Translations under genes and position numbers: made by a program
Notes under the pieces: model-generated
Told to the model about the DNA's origin: nothing
What the model saw: the letters and a program-made list of their open reading frames with translations, nothing else
Databases searched by the model: none
Origin: Hydnum rufescens UP504
Lineage: Eukaryota; Basidiomycota; Agaricomycetes; Cantharellales; Hydnaceae
Length of the DNA: 64,000 nucleotides
NCBI GenBank assembly: GCA_014904985.1
Contig: MU129103.1
Span: 1-64,000 of the forward strand
Direction of reading: 5' to 3'
Shown here: positions 36,447 through 46,249 of the stretch, piece after piece
Layout of the letters: each line of letters begins with the position of its first letter
How positions within the stretch are numbered: the first letter of the stretch is position 1

Positions 36447-36611
36447 GTTTTCTCACTCCGCGAAACCCCCATCCAAAGAATCCATGGACAAGGCCCGGGC
36501 GAAATACGGGCATGTGCGCAGCCACCCAGGACCTCAACCCTCGCGTATCCCCAACCCCTACAACGATGAATCAAGTACGGCGCCACACACCCACTTTGGT
36601 GGGTGTATTAG

Positions 36612-36722
36612 GTCCGTTTTTTTAAATTATGGGGTGTATTACAACGCCAAAAGAGCAGCACCAGCTGCTCTTTTGGCATTGCTTGTGTTATTTTTTTTTA
36701 CTAACATATTTAATTACTCTAG
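36612..36722 (+). other. Hairpin-intron unit 8
   Basis: 111 nt: donor AG|GTCCGT, GCCAAAAGAGCAGC stem, branch CTAAC, acceptor CTCTAG. It starts exactly 557 bp after unit 6, marking a two-unit duplication. Confidence 0.66.
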
Positions 36723-36892
36723 GTTCTTTCTCCCTCTGCGAAACCCAACCCGGAGAATGCACAGACAACGCACCACAAAACACAGGAGTGCGCAGCCACC
36801 CAAGACCCCGACTCTTGAGTACCCACAACCCATACGACGACGAAACAAGTATGGTGCCACCACCTGCCAAAGCGGGTGTGTGGCAATATTAG

Positions 36893-37001
36893 GTAGTGTT
36901 TTTTATTACGGTGTGTACAACAACACCAAAAGAGCAGCCCCGGCTGCTCTTTTGGCATTGCTTTTGTTATTTTTTTAAAACTAACATATGCACTATTCTA
37001 G
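36893..37001 (+). other. Hairpin-intron unit 9
   Basis: 109 nt: donor AG|GTAGTG (weakened by a one-base loss), CCAAAAGAGCAGCC stem, branch CTAAC, acceptor TTCTAG. It starts 557 bp after unit 7. Confidence 0.62.
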
Positions 37002-37199
37002 ATTTTCTCACTCCACAAAACCCCCGTCCAAAGAATCCATGGACAAGGCCCGGGCGAAATACAGGCATGCGCACAGCCACTCAAGACCCTAACTCTCAAC
37101 TATTCACAACCAATACAATGAGGCGACCTCAAATACGGAGCCACACACCCGCCGAAGCGGGTGTGTGGCAATCAGCCCCTCCGTGTTTCCGTGTTATCC

Positions 37200-37690
37200 A
37201 ATCAGTTCGAACTCCATGTATCCATTATCCCACAACTCTGTAAATAGTGACATCTGCCCTGAAGTCTTCAAGCCCATGTTCAACCCATCACAAGGTCTTT
37301 ACTGTGTATTAATCTGATGATCACCCGACTTTCGAAAGGATCAAGACATTCATGGTGCCCTGGAATCTTTGGATTATGGTTGAGGATGAAGATGTGGATG
37401 GTGAGATTAGTGGAAGATGAACACCCTGACTGTCCCAATGTATGAGCCCTTTGGCCCCTTCCCACCTAAGTACTTAGTGTCATTAGTTTTGAATCACTGG
37501 CTCTGTGGAGAGTCAGCAGCCAATCTCATTCAAGGACCTGATCCTTCCTAAGTAATTCCCTCTCACAACTCCTCTCCTCTCCCTCCAGCCACTCCCTCTT
37601 GCTACATTGCACAAGGAACTTGAGGGACCACACCCAAGCAAATTACAGTCATTCTCTGGTATCAATACTGTGATCATTGTCCCATGGGGT
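37200..37690. other. Spacer, no gene recognised
   Basis: No repeat or coding region is recognised between the palindrome and the second GC-rich element. Confidence 0.35.
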
Positions 37691-37835
37691 TCCCACGGGG
37701 TCCCCCCGGGTTTTTCAACCCCGTCTTGTATCCTGCGGCTTTTACACCCATGAGTCATGGGGGCGGGTTTTCAACCCCGCGGGGTGGGAGGTCCTAAATT
37801 CCCCCGCGGGGACCCCATGCAATAGCCTATTGTGA
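37690..37835. repeat. GC-rich hairpin element with GCGGGTTTT motifs, copy 2
   Basis: Related to 34030-34200 in inverted orientation. It contains GGGTTTTCAACCCCGCGG-type palindromes and ends 'accccatgcaatagcctattg'. Confidence 0.55.
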
Positions 37836-38145
37836 AGTAGAGGCCCTTGGTCATGTCTATATAGAGCCCTCATAGATAGTGAAGATTAATGTACTTGAAT
37901 TCTTATCCTTTAATGTGTATAGCCCTTGCATTGAACTCCATCTTGTTAAGTCTTTGAGGTTGAGGCCATTGACATTGGTTAATGTCGAATTTGATGTCAA
38001 AACCATCCATCTGAGGTCAAAATTCAGTTTTTGATCATCACTTGACATCAACCCCAATTTAAGCCTCTCAGGCCCAGACAACATGTCAAAATGGTACTCC
38101 TTTTGAGCTAAGGCTATATGGCTGACCAGCCTGCCTTCTTACTAG

Positions 38146-38229
38146 GTACAGCTGTGCAAAAAGGGCAGCAAAAGCTGCCCTTTTTGCACTCCTTTAACAT
38201 TTTTACTAACCATATTATTTCCATTCTAG
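38146..38229 (+). other. Hairpin-intron unit 10
   Basis: 84 nt: donor AG|GTACAG, stem TGCAAAAAGGGCAGC with a perfect partner, branch CTAAC, acceptor TTCTAG. The preceding exon side carries the small palindrome GGCTGACCAGCC shared with unit 26. Confidence 0.65.
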
Positions 38230-38365
38230 GTTTAAAGTTATCACCTCTGATCCAAAGATGGCCACCCGAAAACCAATCTGGGCCAAAACTCATGCAAGAC
38301 CCTGCATGTGATGACAGATAAAACAGCCCCACACACCTGCTGCAGTAGGTGTGTGGTTATATCTG

Positions 38366-38475
38366 GTGAGTCCCTCACTAAAGCATGTACAATGGGTGCC
38401 AAAGGAGCAGCATATGCTGCTCTTTTGGCACTGTCTCTTCCTTTTTTTTACTAATATTATTATTTGCTATTCTAG
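38366..38475 (+). other. Hairpin-intron unit 11
   Basis: 110 nt: donor TG|GTGAGT, stem TGCCAAAGGAGCAGC pairing with GCTGCTCTTTTGGCA, branch CTAAT, acceptor TTCTAG. A CACACACCTGCTGCAGTAGG hairpin precedes the donor. Confidence 0.66.
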
Positions 38476-38635
38476 GTCCCCCTCCCTGCATGAAACCCAC
38501 CCAACAAGGTCCAAAATGAAGCCCTGCATGAAAGAATGACACATAGCAGTCAATACTGGCAGCCCCCAAATGCACACAACAATGAATGAAACACAGCACC
38601 ACACACCCACTGTGGTGGCTGTGTGGTGATTTAAG

Positions 38636-38740
38636 GTAAGTATTTTCTCCACTAGGCCCTATCATGCAAGAAGAGCAGCAGCTGCCGCTGCTCTTCTTGC
38701 ACCTTTGTAAATTGTTGCTGACTTAGGTGTTCTATTCTAG
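38636..38740 (+). other. Hairpin-intron unit 12
   Basis: 105 nt: donor AG|GTAAGT, stem GCAAGAAGAGCAGC with partner GCTGCTCTTCTTGC, branch CTGAC, acceptor TTCTAG. The stem differs from units 1-9 but pairs perfectly. Confidence 0.68.
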
Positions 38741-40440
38741 GTCCTGACTGCCCACCCAAGCAAGAAGACCTGCAAACATTGTTGGAGGGAAAAATCCCTA
38801 CCACATAGAGTTCCATTTCAGCATCAAATTTTCCAATGAACGAATTAAAAATGTACCAATATGTTGTTCCAATAACAAGCCTTTCGTCTGTTCATGGATG
38901 AGCATGAATTCCATATGCCTGAAAAGATGTAAATGGAATGCTCATTTCCTTTGTACATGAGTCAACCTCCTGGGGTCTTCAACAGGCCATAGGGACTGTA
39001 TTCATTTATGCCCTATCATAAGCCATGATATGGTGGACCCAGCAATTCAACTTGCCCTTCTGTATATCGTCTTGAATTCTCCTTCAATCTGCTCATACGG
39101 ATCTTGTTGCCTTAAGGGCAACTCTAACGAATGGTGATTATGTAATACAATGGATTACACACCTGGGCCTTCATTCCTACTTGTGGATACGGTTACATAA
39201 TCAAATAGGGGCAAATGCGGCACTCTTAAGGAGTATTCATCGAATTTCTCTGTCAGTTTTGATCGGATCGGCTCGAAAAAGTAGCGTCCGGAAAGGTATG
39301 ATTCACACCTATCCAACAATACCGAGCACGAGTCGATCTGATTAAAATTGCATGTTCTAGAACTATTTTACTATGGAATCCATGCTCTTAAGGAGTATTC
39401 TCCACTTTTCGAAGTCAATTCGTATCCGATCGACTCATAAGTATAGCTCCTTGAAAGCTGTGATCAATACCTATCGAATGATACCTATTACGCATTTATC
39501 GGATCAGAACTGAGGCTTCTGGAATGATTTCACCTGCTCATTCATAATTAGAAGGTGTATTTTTCAAATTTCTCCATCAGTTTTGATCGGATCTGCATGA
39601 AACAACCACGGCTAGAAAGGTATTAAAAATGCCCATCCAGCGGTATGAAGGGCGTCACGAACAAAGAAGAACTTGGTGTTCTACATACAAATTTCCCCCT
39701 TGTCTCAGGAGAACATCATTCCCCCTTCCAATTTTCAAATATCAAATATTGTCTGGCAGCCTTATATCCAAAGGATAGGACGTTTAGGACGACTCATTCC
39801 ACCATTACTCAAGGGAATCTGTCCAAAAGGGAAGGAGAAATAGTCATTTTATGCTCTATCCTATCCCCAGATTTGTAAATTGAATATCTCTGTCAGTTTT
39901 GAAGATTTTGACTTGATTCCTTTTTCTACATATTTCCCCTATCCCCCTGCTTCCGTCGGATATTTGATCTCATAGCTGGGTTGTATATTAAGCGAATTGG
40001 GTTGAAAATTCCATTGTCTTCCCCCTCCCCAGTCTGAAGCACTGAAGTATTGCTGCTGGATTTCCAGGCGAATTCCATCTGAGGACATTGCTACTACTAC
40101 ACTTTGTCTAAGGCCACAAGACTAGGACCTTGGAGTGTGGTATTTGTGGCATAATTTCCCCTTTATTCATCTGCTTGAGCAACTACTGCTGACAGTGGAT
40201 TATCTTCTATCCTAAAGATCCTCCTACACTTGGACCTGAACATTCGGATTATTTTGGTGGCCCCCATTCTTTGTTCTCGATTCCATATCGTGGACTGTGG
40301 CAGAGATTCCCCCTTTTTCTCCTGCTTACAATGTCAAGGAGAACCTGTGCAACCATGGGATCATGCGAACAAACACCTGCACAACAGTGGGGGTGAAATT
40401 CCCCATGAACAATGCCCACACAAGTACCCAGAGGACAACA
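38741..40440. repeat. Spacer with diverged CTCTGTCAGTTTTGATCGGA blocks
   Basis: At 39230-39640 three diverged blocks recur, each with a TCTGTCAGTTTTGATCGGATC-like core, an 'aaaggtat' stretch and a 'taccgagcac' stretch. The same block type occurs inside the LTR-like elements at 43.1, 48.2 and 56.8 kb. The rest shows no gene. Confidence 0.5.
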
Positions 40441-40448
40441 AGGGACCA

Positions 40449-40490
40449 TACACCCACTACAGTGGGTGTATGGTCATTTTAAGGTAAGTA
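40449..40490 (+). other. Truncated hairpin-intron unit (exon hairpin and donor only)
   Basis: The exon-end hairpin CACCCACTACAGTGGGTG is followed by AAG|GTAAGT, but no internal hairpin or acceptor follows within the usual distance. The sequence downstream (cagccatatgtgaccc ... ggtacctaagtagg) resembles the exon side of unit 26. Confidence 0.5.
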
Positions 40491-40836
40491 CACCTTGGAC
40501 AGCCATATGTGACCCCCTTCTTAGGTATCTATTCTGGGGCATGATTTGGTACCTAAGTAGGTACCAGACACTATTGGGGCCCCAGTCCACCACTTTGGTT
40601 GTGGTTTGGGCCCTCATTGGGGCCTTATTGGGCCAACTTCCAGTGCTAGATCACATATTGATTTATTTATTATTATTATATACATATTATGCCCTGCCAC
40701 CACCTGGCGGGGCCACACACCCCATTCTTACTGGTGTTCGGTCGGCGGGGTCGCGGGTTGCTTCATTTGTGGTTGCATGTTTTGATCATCCGGGATTTGC
40801 TTGGGGGTTTGTGCGGGTGGTGGGCTCAATAAGAAT

Positions 40837-40946
40837 CTACATTAATAAAGTACCATGTTAGTAAAGAGAAAAAGAAAAGAAAACCCATGAAAAAGGAGCA
40901 GCCTGTGCTGCTCCTTTTGCATGGTCAGACACAGATATACACTTAC
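40837..40946 (-). other. Hairpin-intron unit 13
   Basis: 110 nt: donor CAG|GTAAGT, stem TGCAAAAGGAGCAGC with one mismatch in its partner, branch CTAAC, acceptor TGTAG. Confidence 0.66.
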
Positions 40947-41104
40947 CTGAAAAATTACCACACCCGCTGCAGCAGGTGTGGCTCGTTATTTTTCGTCTGT
41001 GGCTTCGTATGCCCGTCCCCATGCATTTGTTCGCATGTTTTCATTGGTGTACTTGCGTTTGGACTTACGGCTGCATAGGTTCGCATGTTGGGGTGGGAGA
41101 TCTT

Positions 41105-41145
41105 ATTAACTTACCAGATATTACCACACCCGCCGCAGCGGGTGT
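41105..41145 (-). other. Truncated hairpin-intron unit (exon hairpin and donor only)
   Basis: CCACACCCGCTGCGGCGGGTGTGG precursor hairpin followed by CTG|GTAAGT on the minus strand, without an internal hairpin downstream. Confidence 0.5.
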
Positions 41146-41285
41146 GGTATGGTGCTTGACCTCGCGTAGGTTGCAGGGGTTGGGGTGCTGTGCGATCGGG
41201 CAGTGTTTGGCGGCTGTGCATCAAAACTTTGTGGGGACATCGTTTGTCTTCTCATCGGGTGGATTTTCATGTGGGTGGGGGCAAT

Positions 41286-41374
41286 CTACAATAAGGAGTA
41301 ATACGTTAGTTAAAAAAAAAACAAGAGGCAGTGCCAAAAGAGCAGCTTCTGCTGCTCTTTTGGCGCCGTGGTAC
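41286..41374 (-). other. Hairpin-intron unit 14
   Basis: 89 nt: donor CAG|GTACCA, stem GCCAAAAGAGCAGC, branch CTAAC, acceptor TGTAG. First unit of a trimer repeated by units 17-19. Confidence 0.64.
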
Positions 41375-41560
41375 CTGCCCACCTGGACATCTATGCGCTG
41401 TTCGTACGGGCATTCTTGCAGGTTTAAATACCGGTGGGTTTTGGTATCAGTGTTCTCGTGGGTTTTGCTATGGCCGTTCGCTTGGGTTTTCGTATGGCTG
41501 TTCGTTCGGGTTTTCATATGTGCGTTCATGCGGGTGTTTGCTCGGATCGGGGGTGATGAA

Positions 41561-41672
41561 CTACGATAATAAAAGAAATATCAGTTAGAAATCAATGGCA
41601 GCAGGAAAGAGCAGGGTGGCCTGCTCTTTTTGCGCCACTTTAGGTATTCTGACAAACAAAAACTTAGCTTAC
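41561..41672 (-). other. Hairpin-intron unit 15
   Basis: 112 nt: donor C|GTAAGC, a different stem (AAAGAGCAGG pairing with CCTGCTCTTT), branch CTGAT, acceptor CGTAG. No CACACCC hairpin precedes it. Confidence 0.6.
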
Positions 41673-41854
41673 GTTGTGGTATCTTCTTTTCATTCCACCA
41701 TTTGGGGTTTTTCGTTTGGGTGTCCTTTGGGGCACAGATTTAGTCAATCATCATGTTTGGGGGCCGGGCACTCAGGGCTTGGGCGGCTGTGCATCGAATT
41801 TCATGCTGGGGGTTGGTCCGTGTCCTCGTCGGGCGGGTTTTCACGTTGGGAGAC

Positions 41855-41965
41855 CTAGAATAACGAATAATGATATATTAGTAAAACAAACAAACCAGAG
41901 CGGCACCAAAAGAGCAGCTTCTGCTGCTCTTTTGGTGCCATTGTATAGTTTGGGATTAGACGCAC
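41855..41965 (-). other. Hairpin-intron unit 16
   Basis: 111 nt: donor AG|GTGCGT, stem GGCACCAAAAGAGCAGC with perfect partner, branch CTAAT, acceptor TTCTAG. Preceded by a CACACCTGCTGCGGTGGGTG-type hairpin. Confidence 0.68.
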
Positions 41966-42145
41966 CTAATATTACCACACACCCACCGCAGCAGGTGTGT
42001 GGTATCATGCTTGACCTCTCGTCGCATAGGTTGCGGGGGTTGGGGTGCTGGGTGCTCGGGCAGTGTTCGGCGGCTGTGCATCGAAACTTCGTGGGGGCGT
42101 CGTTTGTCTTCTCATCGGGCGGATTTTCATGTGGGTGGAGGCAAT

Positions 42146-42233
42146 CTACAATAAGGAATAATACATTAGTTAAAAAAAAACAAGAGGCAGCGCCAAAAGA
42201 GCAGCTTCTGCTGCTCTTTTGGCGCTGTGGTAC
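42146..42233 (-). other. Hairpin-intron unit 17
   Basis: 88 nt. Duplicate of unit 14, 860 bp away, with donor GTACCA, branch CTAAT and acceptor TGTAG. Confidence 0.64.
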
Positions 42234-42427
42234 CTGCCCACCTGGACATTTATGCGCCGTTCGTATGGGCGTTTTTGCAGGTTTAAATACCGGTGTTCTT
42301 GCGGGTTTCAGTATCAGCATTCTTGTGGGTTTCACTACGGCCATTCACTTAGGTTTTCGTATGGCTATTCATTCAGGTTTTCATATTGGCGTTCATGCAG
42401 GTGTTTGCTCGGGTCAGGGGTGATGAA

Positions 42428-42540
42428 CTATGATAATAAAAGGAATATCAGTTAAAAATCAATGTCAGCAGGAAAGAGCAGGGTGGCCTGCTCTTTTTGC
42501 CCCACTTAAGGTATTCTGACAAAAAAAAAACTTAGCTTAC
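42428..42540 (-). other. Hairpin-intron unit 18
   Basis: 113 nt. Duplicate of unit 15, 867 bp away, with donor GTAAGC, branch CTGAT and acceptor ATAG. The hairpin AAAGAGCAGG/CCTGCTCTTT is kept. Confidence 0.62.
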
Positions 42541-42711
42541 ATTGTGGTATCTTCTTTTCATTCCACTGTTTGGGTGTTCTGTCGGGTGCAGATTTAGTTG
42601 GTTGTCATGTTTGAGGGCCAGATACTCAGGGCTTGGGCAGCTGCGCATCAAATTTCATGCTGGCAGCTCATTGATGTCCTTGTCGGGCGGGTTTTCATGT
42701 AGGGAAGAGAC

Positions 42712-42820
42712 CTAGAATAACGAATAATAATACATTAGTAACAAAAAGAAAGCAGAGGGGTGCCAAAAGAGCAGCTTCTGCTGCTCTTTTGGCACCGTTG
42801 TATAATTTGGGATTAGACGT
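42712..42820 (-). other. Hairpin-intron unit 19, donor deleted
   Basis: Duplicate of unit 16, 857 bp away. The hairpin, branch CTAAT and acceptor TTCTAG remain, but the donor and half of the exon hairpin are deleted (gattagacgtgctgcagcagg), so it cannot be spliced as in unit 16. Confidence 0.6.
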
Positions 42821-42975
42821 GCTGCAGCAGGTATGTGGTGCTATATTTTATCCAGCGTGTATGCAGGTGTCGGGGGCTGGGCTCTCGGATCATGTAGTTG
42901 CTTGGCTGCGCACGTCCAGATTTCGTATTGGGCCGGGGCCATTTCTCGTTGTGTGAGGCTTCGTGCAGGGAGACA

Positions 42976-43078
42976 GGATAATATGTTAGTAAAGCAAAAA
43001 AAAAACAAAAAAAAAAAAGCAGTGCCAAAGAGCAGCTACTGCTGCTCCTTTGGCACCATATATGCTATAAAAACTTAC
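42976..43078 (-). other. Hairpin-intron unit 20, acceptor damaged
   Basis: Donor TT|GTAAGT, hairpin GCCAAAGGAGCAGC/GCTGCTCTTTGGC and branch CTAAC are present. The acceptor TTCTAG has been lost (reads ATTATCCTG). A long A-rich run lies between the hairpin and the branch. Confidence 0.55.
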
Positions 43079-43105
43079 AAGGTAACACCATACCTGCCGC
43101 AGCGG

Positions 43106-44666
43106 TATAGAAGAAGGATTGGGAGCTCCGATGACTGTCAAATCAAACTCTGGTTCAGCCAGTGTGTAGATGGGAGACTGTATTTCTGTTTTTATTCAAT
43201 GGGCTGGTTCGCTCTGATGGTTGATCACTCTCTAACAAGTTAGGTATGGTATTCAGTGGAGGATAAGATTGTGGTATGGACTATCTATAGTCAATGATAT
43301 ATCGTGGGATGCTTGTGAAAGGCTTATACGTGTTGTATTGAACTGTTTACTGCTATTTGTAGGTACCTATTTGTGTCCTCCTGGTCAAAATGCGGATTCT
43401 AAAGAGGACTCTAGACTAGTTTAAGCTTGATTTAGTATGTCAATGTGTTTCTTTCTTCTTCTGACTTAACTTTGTTTTTACTCACCTTTCCTTGGATGTC
43501 CAGCAACTCTAACCTTAGGTTCTGCAACTATCCTTGGCTCAGTATTTTGCATAGAGGGCTTCCAGTCACTTAGTCTTAACAACCTTGTATATGACTTAGC
43601 TCCAGATGGCTTTAGATCAGTACTCTCTTAAGATGCAAGCAGATTTGTAGACAGTAGTATATTCCAGTAGTGAGAAGATGATGGGGGGATACAGGAAAAT
43701 CTACCAGCTTTTATACCTTTCTGAAGGTGGCTGTGTTTAAAGAATATGACTCACTCCTAGGTGAGTCATATGTGAGAACAATAGGGTTGTCAAGGAGGGT
43801 GAGTCATTCATAAAGTGGTTGCAAGATAGGTGAGTCATTCATGAACAGAACAAAAGGGTTGCTAAGAAGGTGTTATCTTTCATAAAGTGGTTGCAAGGAG
43901 GGTGAGTCATTCATAAACAGAACAAAAGGGTAGTCAAGGGAGTGTCATCTTTCTTATCTGTGAGGTTCTAGAAGTTATTTGTGGCAATGGGAGATGAAAT
44001 CAAAGGATATTTCAGAGTTCTTGGAGATTAATTTGTTTGTAGTCCAGTGGTTAAGATGTTTTTGTTGCTGGTTGATAATGGGGACAAGTGCATGGGATGG
44101 GATTTGATGCAGAAACAACAGTTTACATCCGTAATAGACGTTCTTGGTATCATTCGATGCGGATTTTTAACAGCTTTCTGGGCGCGGTGATTCTGAGCAG
44201 ATCCGGTGTAAACTGACAGAGAAATTCGTTTTTTACTGATGGGTGTTGATTCTGATAGCAATATTATTCTGTAGAGCTCAGTTTTGATCTGTTCTTTGCG
44301 TGCTCAGTACTGTTGGATGCAGATTTTTTATATCTTTCCAGGCGCGGTTGTTCCGAGAGGATTGGATGCGAACTGACGGAGAAATTCGTTTTTTACTGAA
44401 AATCCCGGATTTTGACAGTAATATTGGTCTGGAGAGTGCATTTCTGGTCCATTCGACTTGTGTTCGGTACCGTTCGAAAGGTGTGAATCGTAGCTTTCTA
44501 AGCGTTATATGGGCGTACCTCTCCGATCAAAACTGACGGAGTTATAGAACGAATTCGATTTCTGCATGTAGCCGTAATTAATTTCGTAATTGGTCATGTG
44601 ATCATCCAAAGGCTGGGAGTGGTGTGATTTCACATTTTCTGATACTGGATGTTTTTATCTTCCACA
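43106..44666 (-). mobile_element. Solo LTR-like element, copy 1
   Basis: Read on the minus strand it starts TGTGGAAGATAAAAACATCC and ends CTTCTTCTATA (1,561 bp). It is flanked by a perfect 4-bp direct repeat GCGG (43102-43105 and 44667-44670). A TATA-like stretch lies near 43711, about 600 bp before the 3' end, which suits a U3-R-U5 layout. The U3 part contains blocks with CTCCGTCAGTTTTGATCGG. It has no coding region and sits inside the exon hairpin of a hairpin-intron unit. The last bases, TATA rather than CA, and weak terminal inverted repeats leave a non-autonomous DNA element possible. Confidence 0.65.
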
Positions 44667-44757
44667 GCGGGTGTGGTCCTGTATTCGATGTGTTGTCATG
44701 TAGGTTCGGGGGTTGGGCTCTTATATGGTTGTGCGCATTTGTATTTCGTCTAGGTAC

Positions 44758-44868
44758 CTAGAATAATAATACGTTAGTAAGGGAAAAAAAACCGAAGGCA
44801 ATGCCAAAAGAGCAGCTGGTGCTGCTCTTTTGGCATTGTGGTACACCCCGTAATGAAAAAAAACTCAC
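44758..44868 (-). other. Hairpin-intron unit 21
   Basis: 111 nt: donor AG|GTGAGT, stem TGCCAAAAGAGCAGC, branch CTAAC, acceptor TTCTAG. A CACACCCACTTCGGCGGGTG hairpin precedes it. Confidence 0.68.
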
Positions 44869-45061
44869 CTAATATTGCCACACACCCGCCGAAGTGGGTG
44901 TGTGGCACTGTGTTTGATTCATCGCAGAAGTTGCAGGTGCCTAGGGACAGGGATTTCGGGTGGCTGCACAGATCCATATGTCGCCTGTTTTCTTGTCGGG
45001 CGGGGTTTCCTACAGGCAACGGGCGCATGATCTGATCGGTGAAACAGGGGGAGGAGTCCTA

Positions 45062-45110
45062 AGAGCCCACGCACACAACATTTAATGTGCATGGGCTCAC
45101 TCATTCGCCC
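45062..45110. repeat. Isolated hairpin in exon-like sequence
   Basis: GAGCCCACGCACA pairs with TGTGCATGGGCTC (one mismatch, short AT-rich loop). A degenerate relative lies at 49882-49922, showing that this exon-like segment was also duplicated. Confidence 0.5.
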
Positions 45111-45253
45111 GTTAATCGCAATTGTGTGCCGGTACTTCATTAGTACCGGCTGTCGGGGCTTTGGCCACTCGCAGAGTTCGAGGTCCGAGACGACGATGGG
45201 TAATCGTTGTCGTCATTTGACATGCGGGAGAGGGGTTGGGCCAGACCAACAGG

Positions 45254-45349
45254 CTGTAATCCAAGAGGCTGATTAGTAAAACATTCAAGTATGCGAAAGG
45301 GCAGCTCCAAGCTGCCCTTTCGCATAACAGTAACAGATAAAATACTTAC
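45254..45349 (-). other. Hairpin-intron unit 22 (subfamily II)
   Basis: 96 nt: donor AAG|GTAAGT, stem TATGCGAAAGGGCAGC with perfect partner, branch CTAAT, acceptor ACAG. The exon ends in a CACCCCAGCATTGCTGGGGTG hairpin core, written here as arms CACCCCAGCA and TGCTGGGGTG. Confidence 0.68.
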
Positions 45350-45579
45350 CTTATCACCACACCCCAGCAATGCTGGGGTGTGGCATTGCTGGGGTGTGGT
45401 GTGCTCCTTAGTGGACATCGAAGGTTTGTTCTCCACCTTCCTGGTTTGGGTCGCGGTATTCTCAGGTGGTATGCGGTCACAAGATCCGCAGCGATTCATA
45501 ATCGCGATGGGGGAGCCACGGTACCACTGTGGGTGCATCATCGCCATTGGTTACGATGGAGGGTGCGCGGGGATAGGGT

Positions 45580-45669
45580 CTAGAATGAAGATAATTTGTA
45601 TTAAGAAATTGTGGGAACACAGAAAGGGCAGCTTAAAGCTTCCCTTTGTGCAAGTAAGAAAATAAGTAC
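45580..45669 (-). other. Hairpin-intron unit 23 (subfamily II)
   Basis: 90 nt: donor CAG|GTACTT, stem AAAGGGAAGCTT/AAGCTGCCCTTT with one mismatch, branch CTTAAT, acceptor TTCTAG. Confidence 0.62.
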
Positions 45670-45855
45670 CTGTTCACCACACCCCAGTGATCCTGGGGTG
45701 TGGTGTCCTGTGTGTGGTGGCGTCCTCGGTCACACTCTTTGTGTTGTTCGGTTATGTGCCAGTGATAATAGTCGAAATTGCCGACGACGACAACAACAAA
45801 TGTCGCCGTCGTTGTTTGGGGTGCGAGAGGGGTCGGGGGATGATAGCAAGTGTCC

Positions 45856-45952
45856 CTATAATGAAAATAGAGAATTATTAGTAAGAGCTTAAAGCAGCGC
45901 AAAGGAGGCAGGCCACAAGCTAGCCCCCTCATGCAGGAGCAGTAATACTTAC
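45856..45952 (-). other. Hairpin-intron unit 24 (subfamily II)
   Basis: 97 nt: donor AAG|GTAAGT, branch CTAAT, acceptor ATAG. The internal hairpin is degraded (GGAGGCAGG/CTAGCCCCC), while the exon hairpin CACCCCAGCATCACTGGGGTG is kept. Confidence 0.6.
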
Positions 45953-46124
45953 CTTGTCACCACACCCCAGTGATGCTGGGGTGTGGTGTCCGGTTTATGT
46001 CGTCCTTGGTCCTGTTCTTCACGTTGGTCGGTTGTGCGGGTGACAGAACCCACGATTTGTCGTAATGGCGACGACAGGACCATCGCCACCATTCAAGGTG
46101 GGTCGCGGGGGGTAGCGATAGTAT

Positions 46125-46224
46125 CTACAATGAAGATAATTTGGATTGTTAGTAAAACCATTAAGCAACACAAAAAGGGCAGCTTAAAGCTGCCCTTGTT
46201 GCACGAATAAATAATGGGACTTAT
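46125..46224 (-). other. Hairpin-intron unit 25 (subfamily II), donor mutated
   Basis: 100 nt. The donor reads AAG|ATAAGT where sister units have GTAAGT, so GT became AT. The stem AAGGGCAGCTT/AAGCTGCCCTT, branch CTAAC and acceptor TGTAG remain. Confidence 0.6.
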
Positions 46225-46249
46225 CTTATCACCACCCCCCAGCATTGCT

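Larger units (their letters stand above)
34585..37170. repeat. Large imperfect palindrome containing hairpin-intron units
   Basis: The left half, read in reverse complement, matches the right half from a centre near 35604 (ATAGAATACTAAAT against ATTTAGTATTATTCTAT) outward to 'ccacacacccgccgaag' at 37140-37170. The left arm is about 1.0 kb and the right about 1.56 kb. The difference comes from a duplicated 557-bp two-unit block in the right arm. Units point outward from the centre, so polarity flips at 35.6 kb. Confidence 0.85.

Noticed and set aside
34778..37243. Open frames of 60-164 codons in the palindromic array, such as 36484-36978 plus
   Set aside because: They run straight through intron-like units and hairpins, appear in several frames and on both strands, and are created by duplication of stop-poor sequence. 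No recognised domain.
34472..38740. CRISPR-like array because of regular short palindromic repeats
   Set aside because: Spacing is 240-290 bp, the repeats lie in both orientations, the segments between them are homologous to each other, and no cas genes occur.
34500..43080. Hairpins followed by T or A runs resembling rho-independent terminators
   Set aside because: In one orientation GC-rich hairpins precede T-runs, but the runs are better explained as the pyrimidine tract between hairpin and branch site in units with donor, branch and acceptor signals. The rest of the window is clearly eukaryotic.
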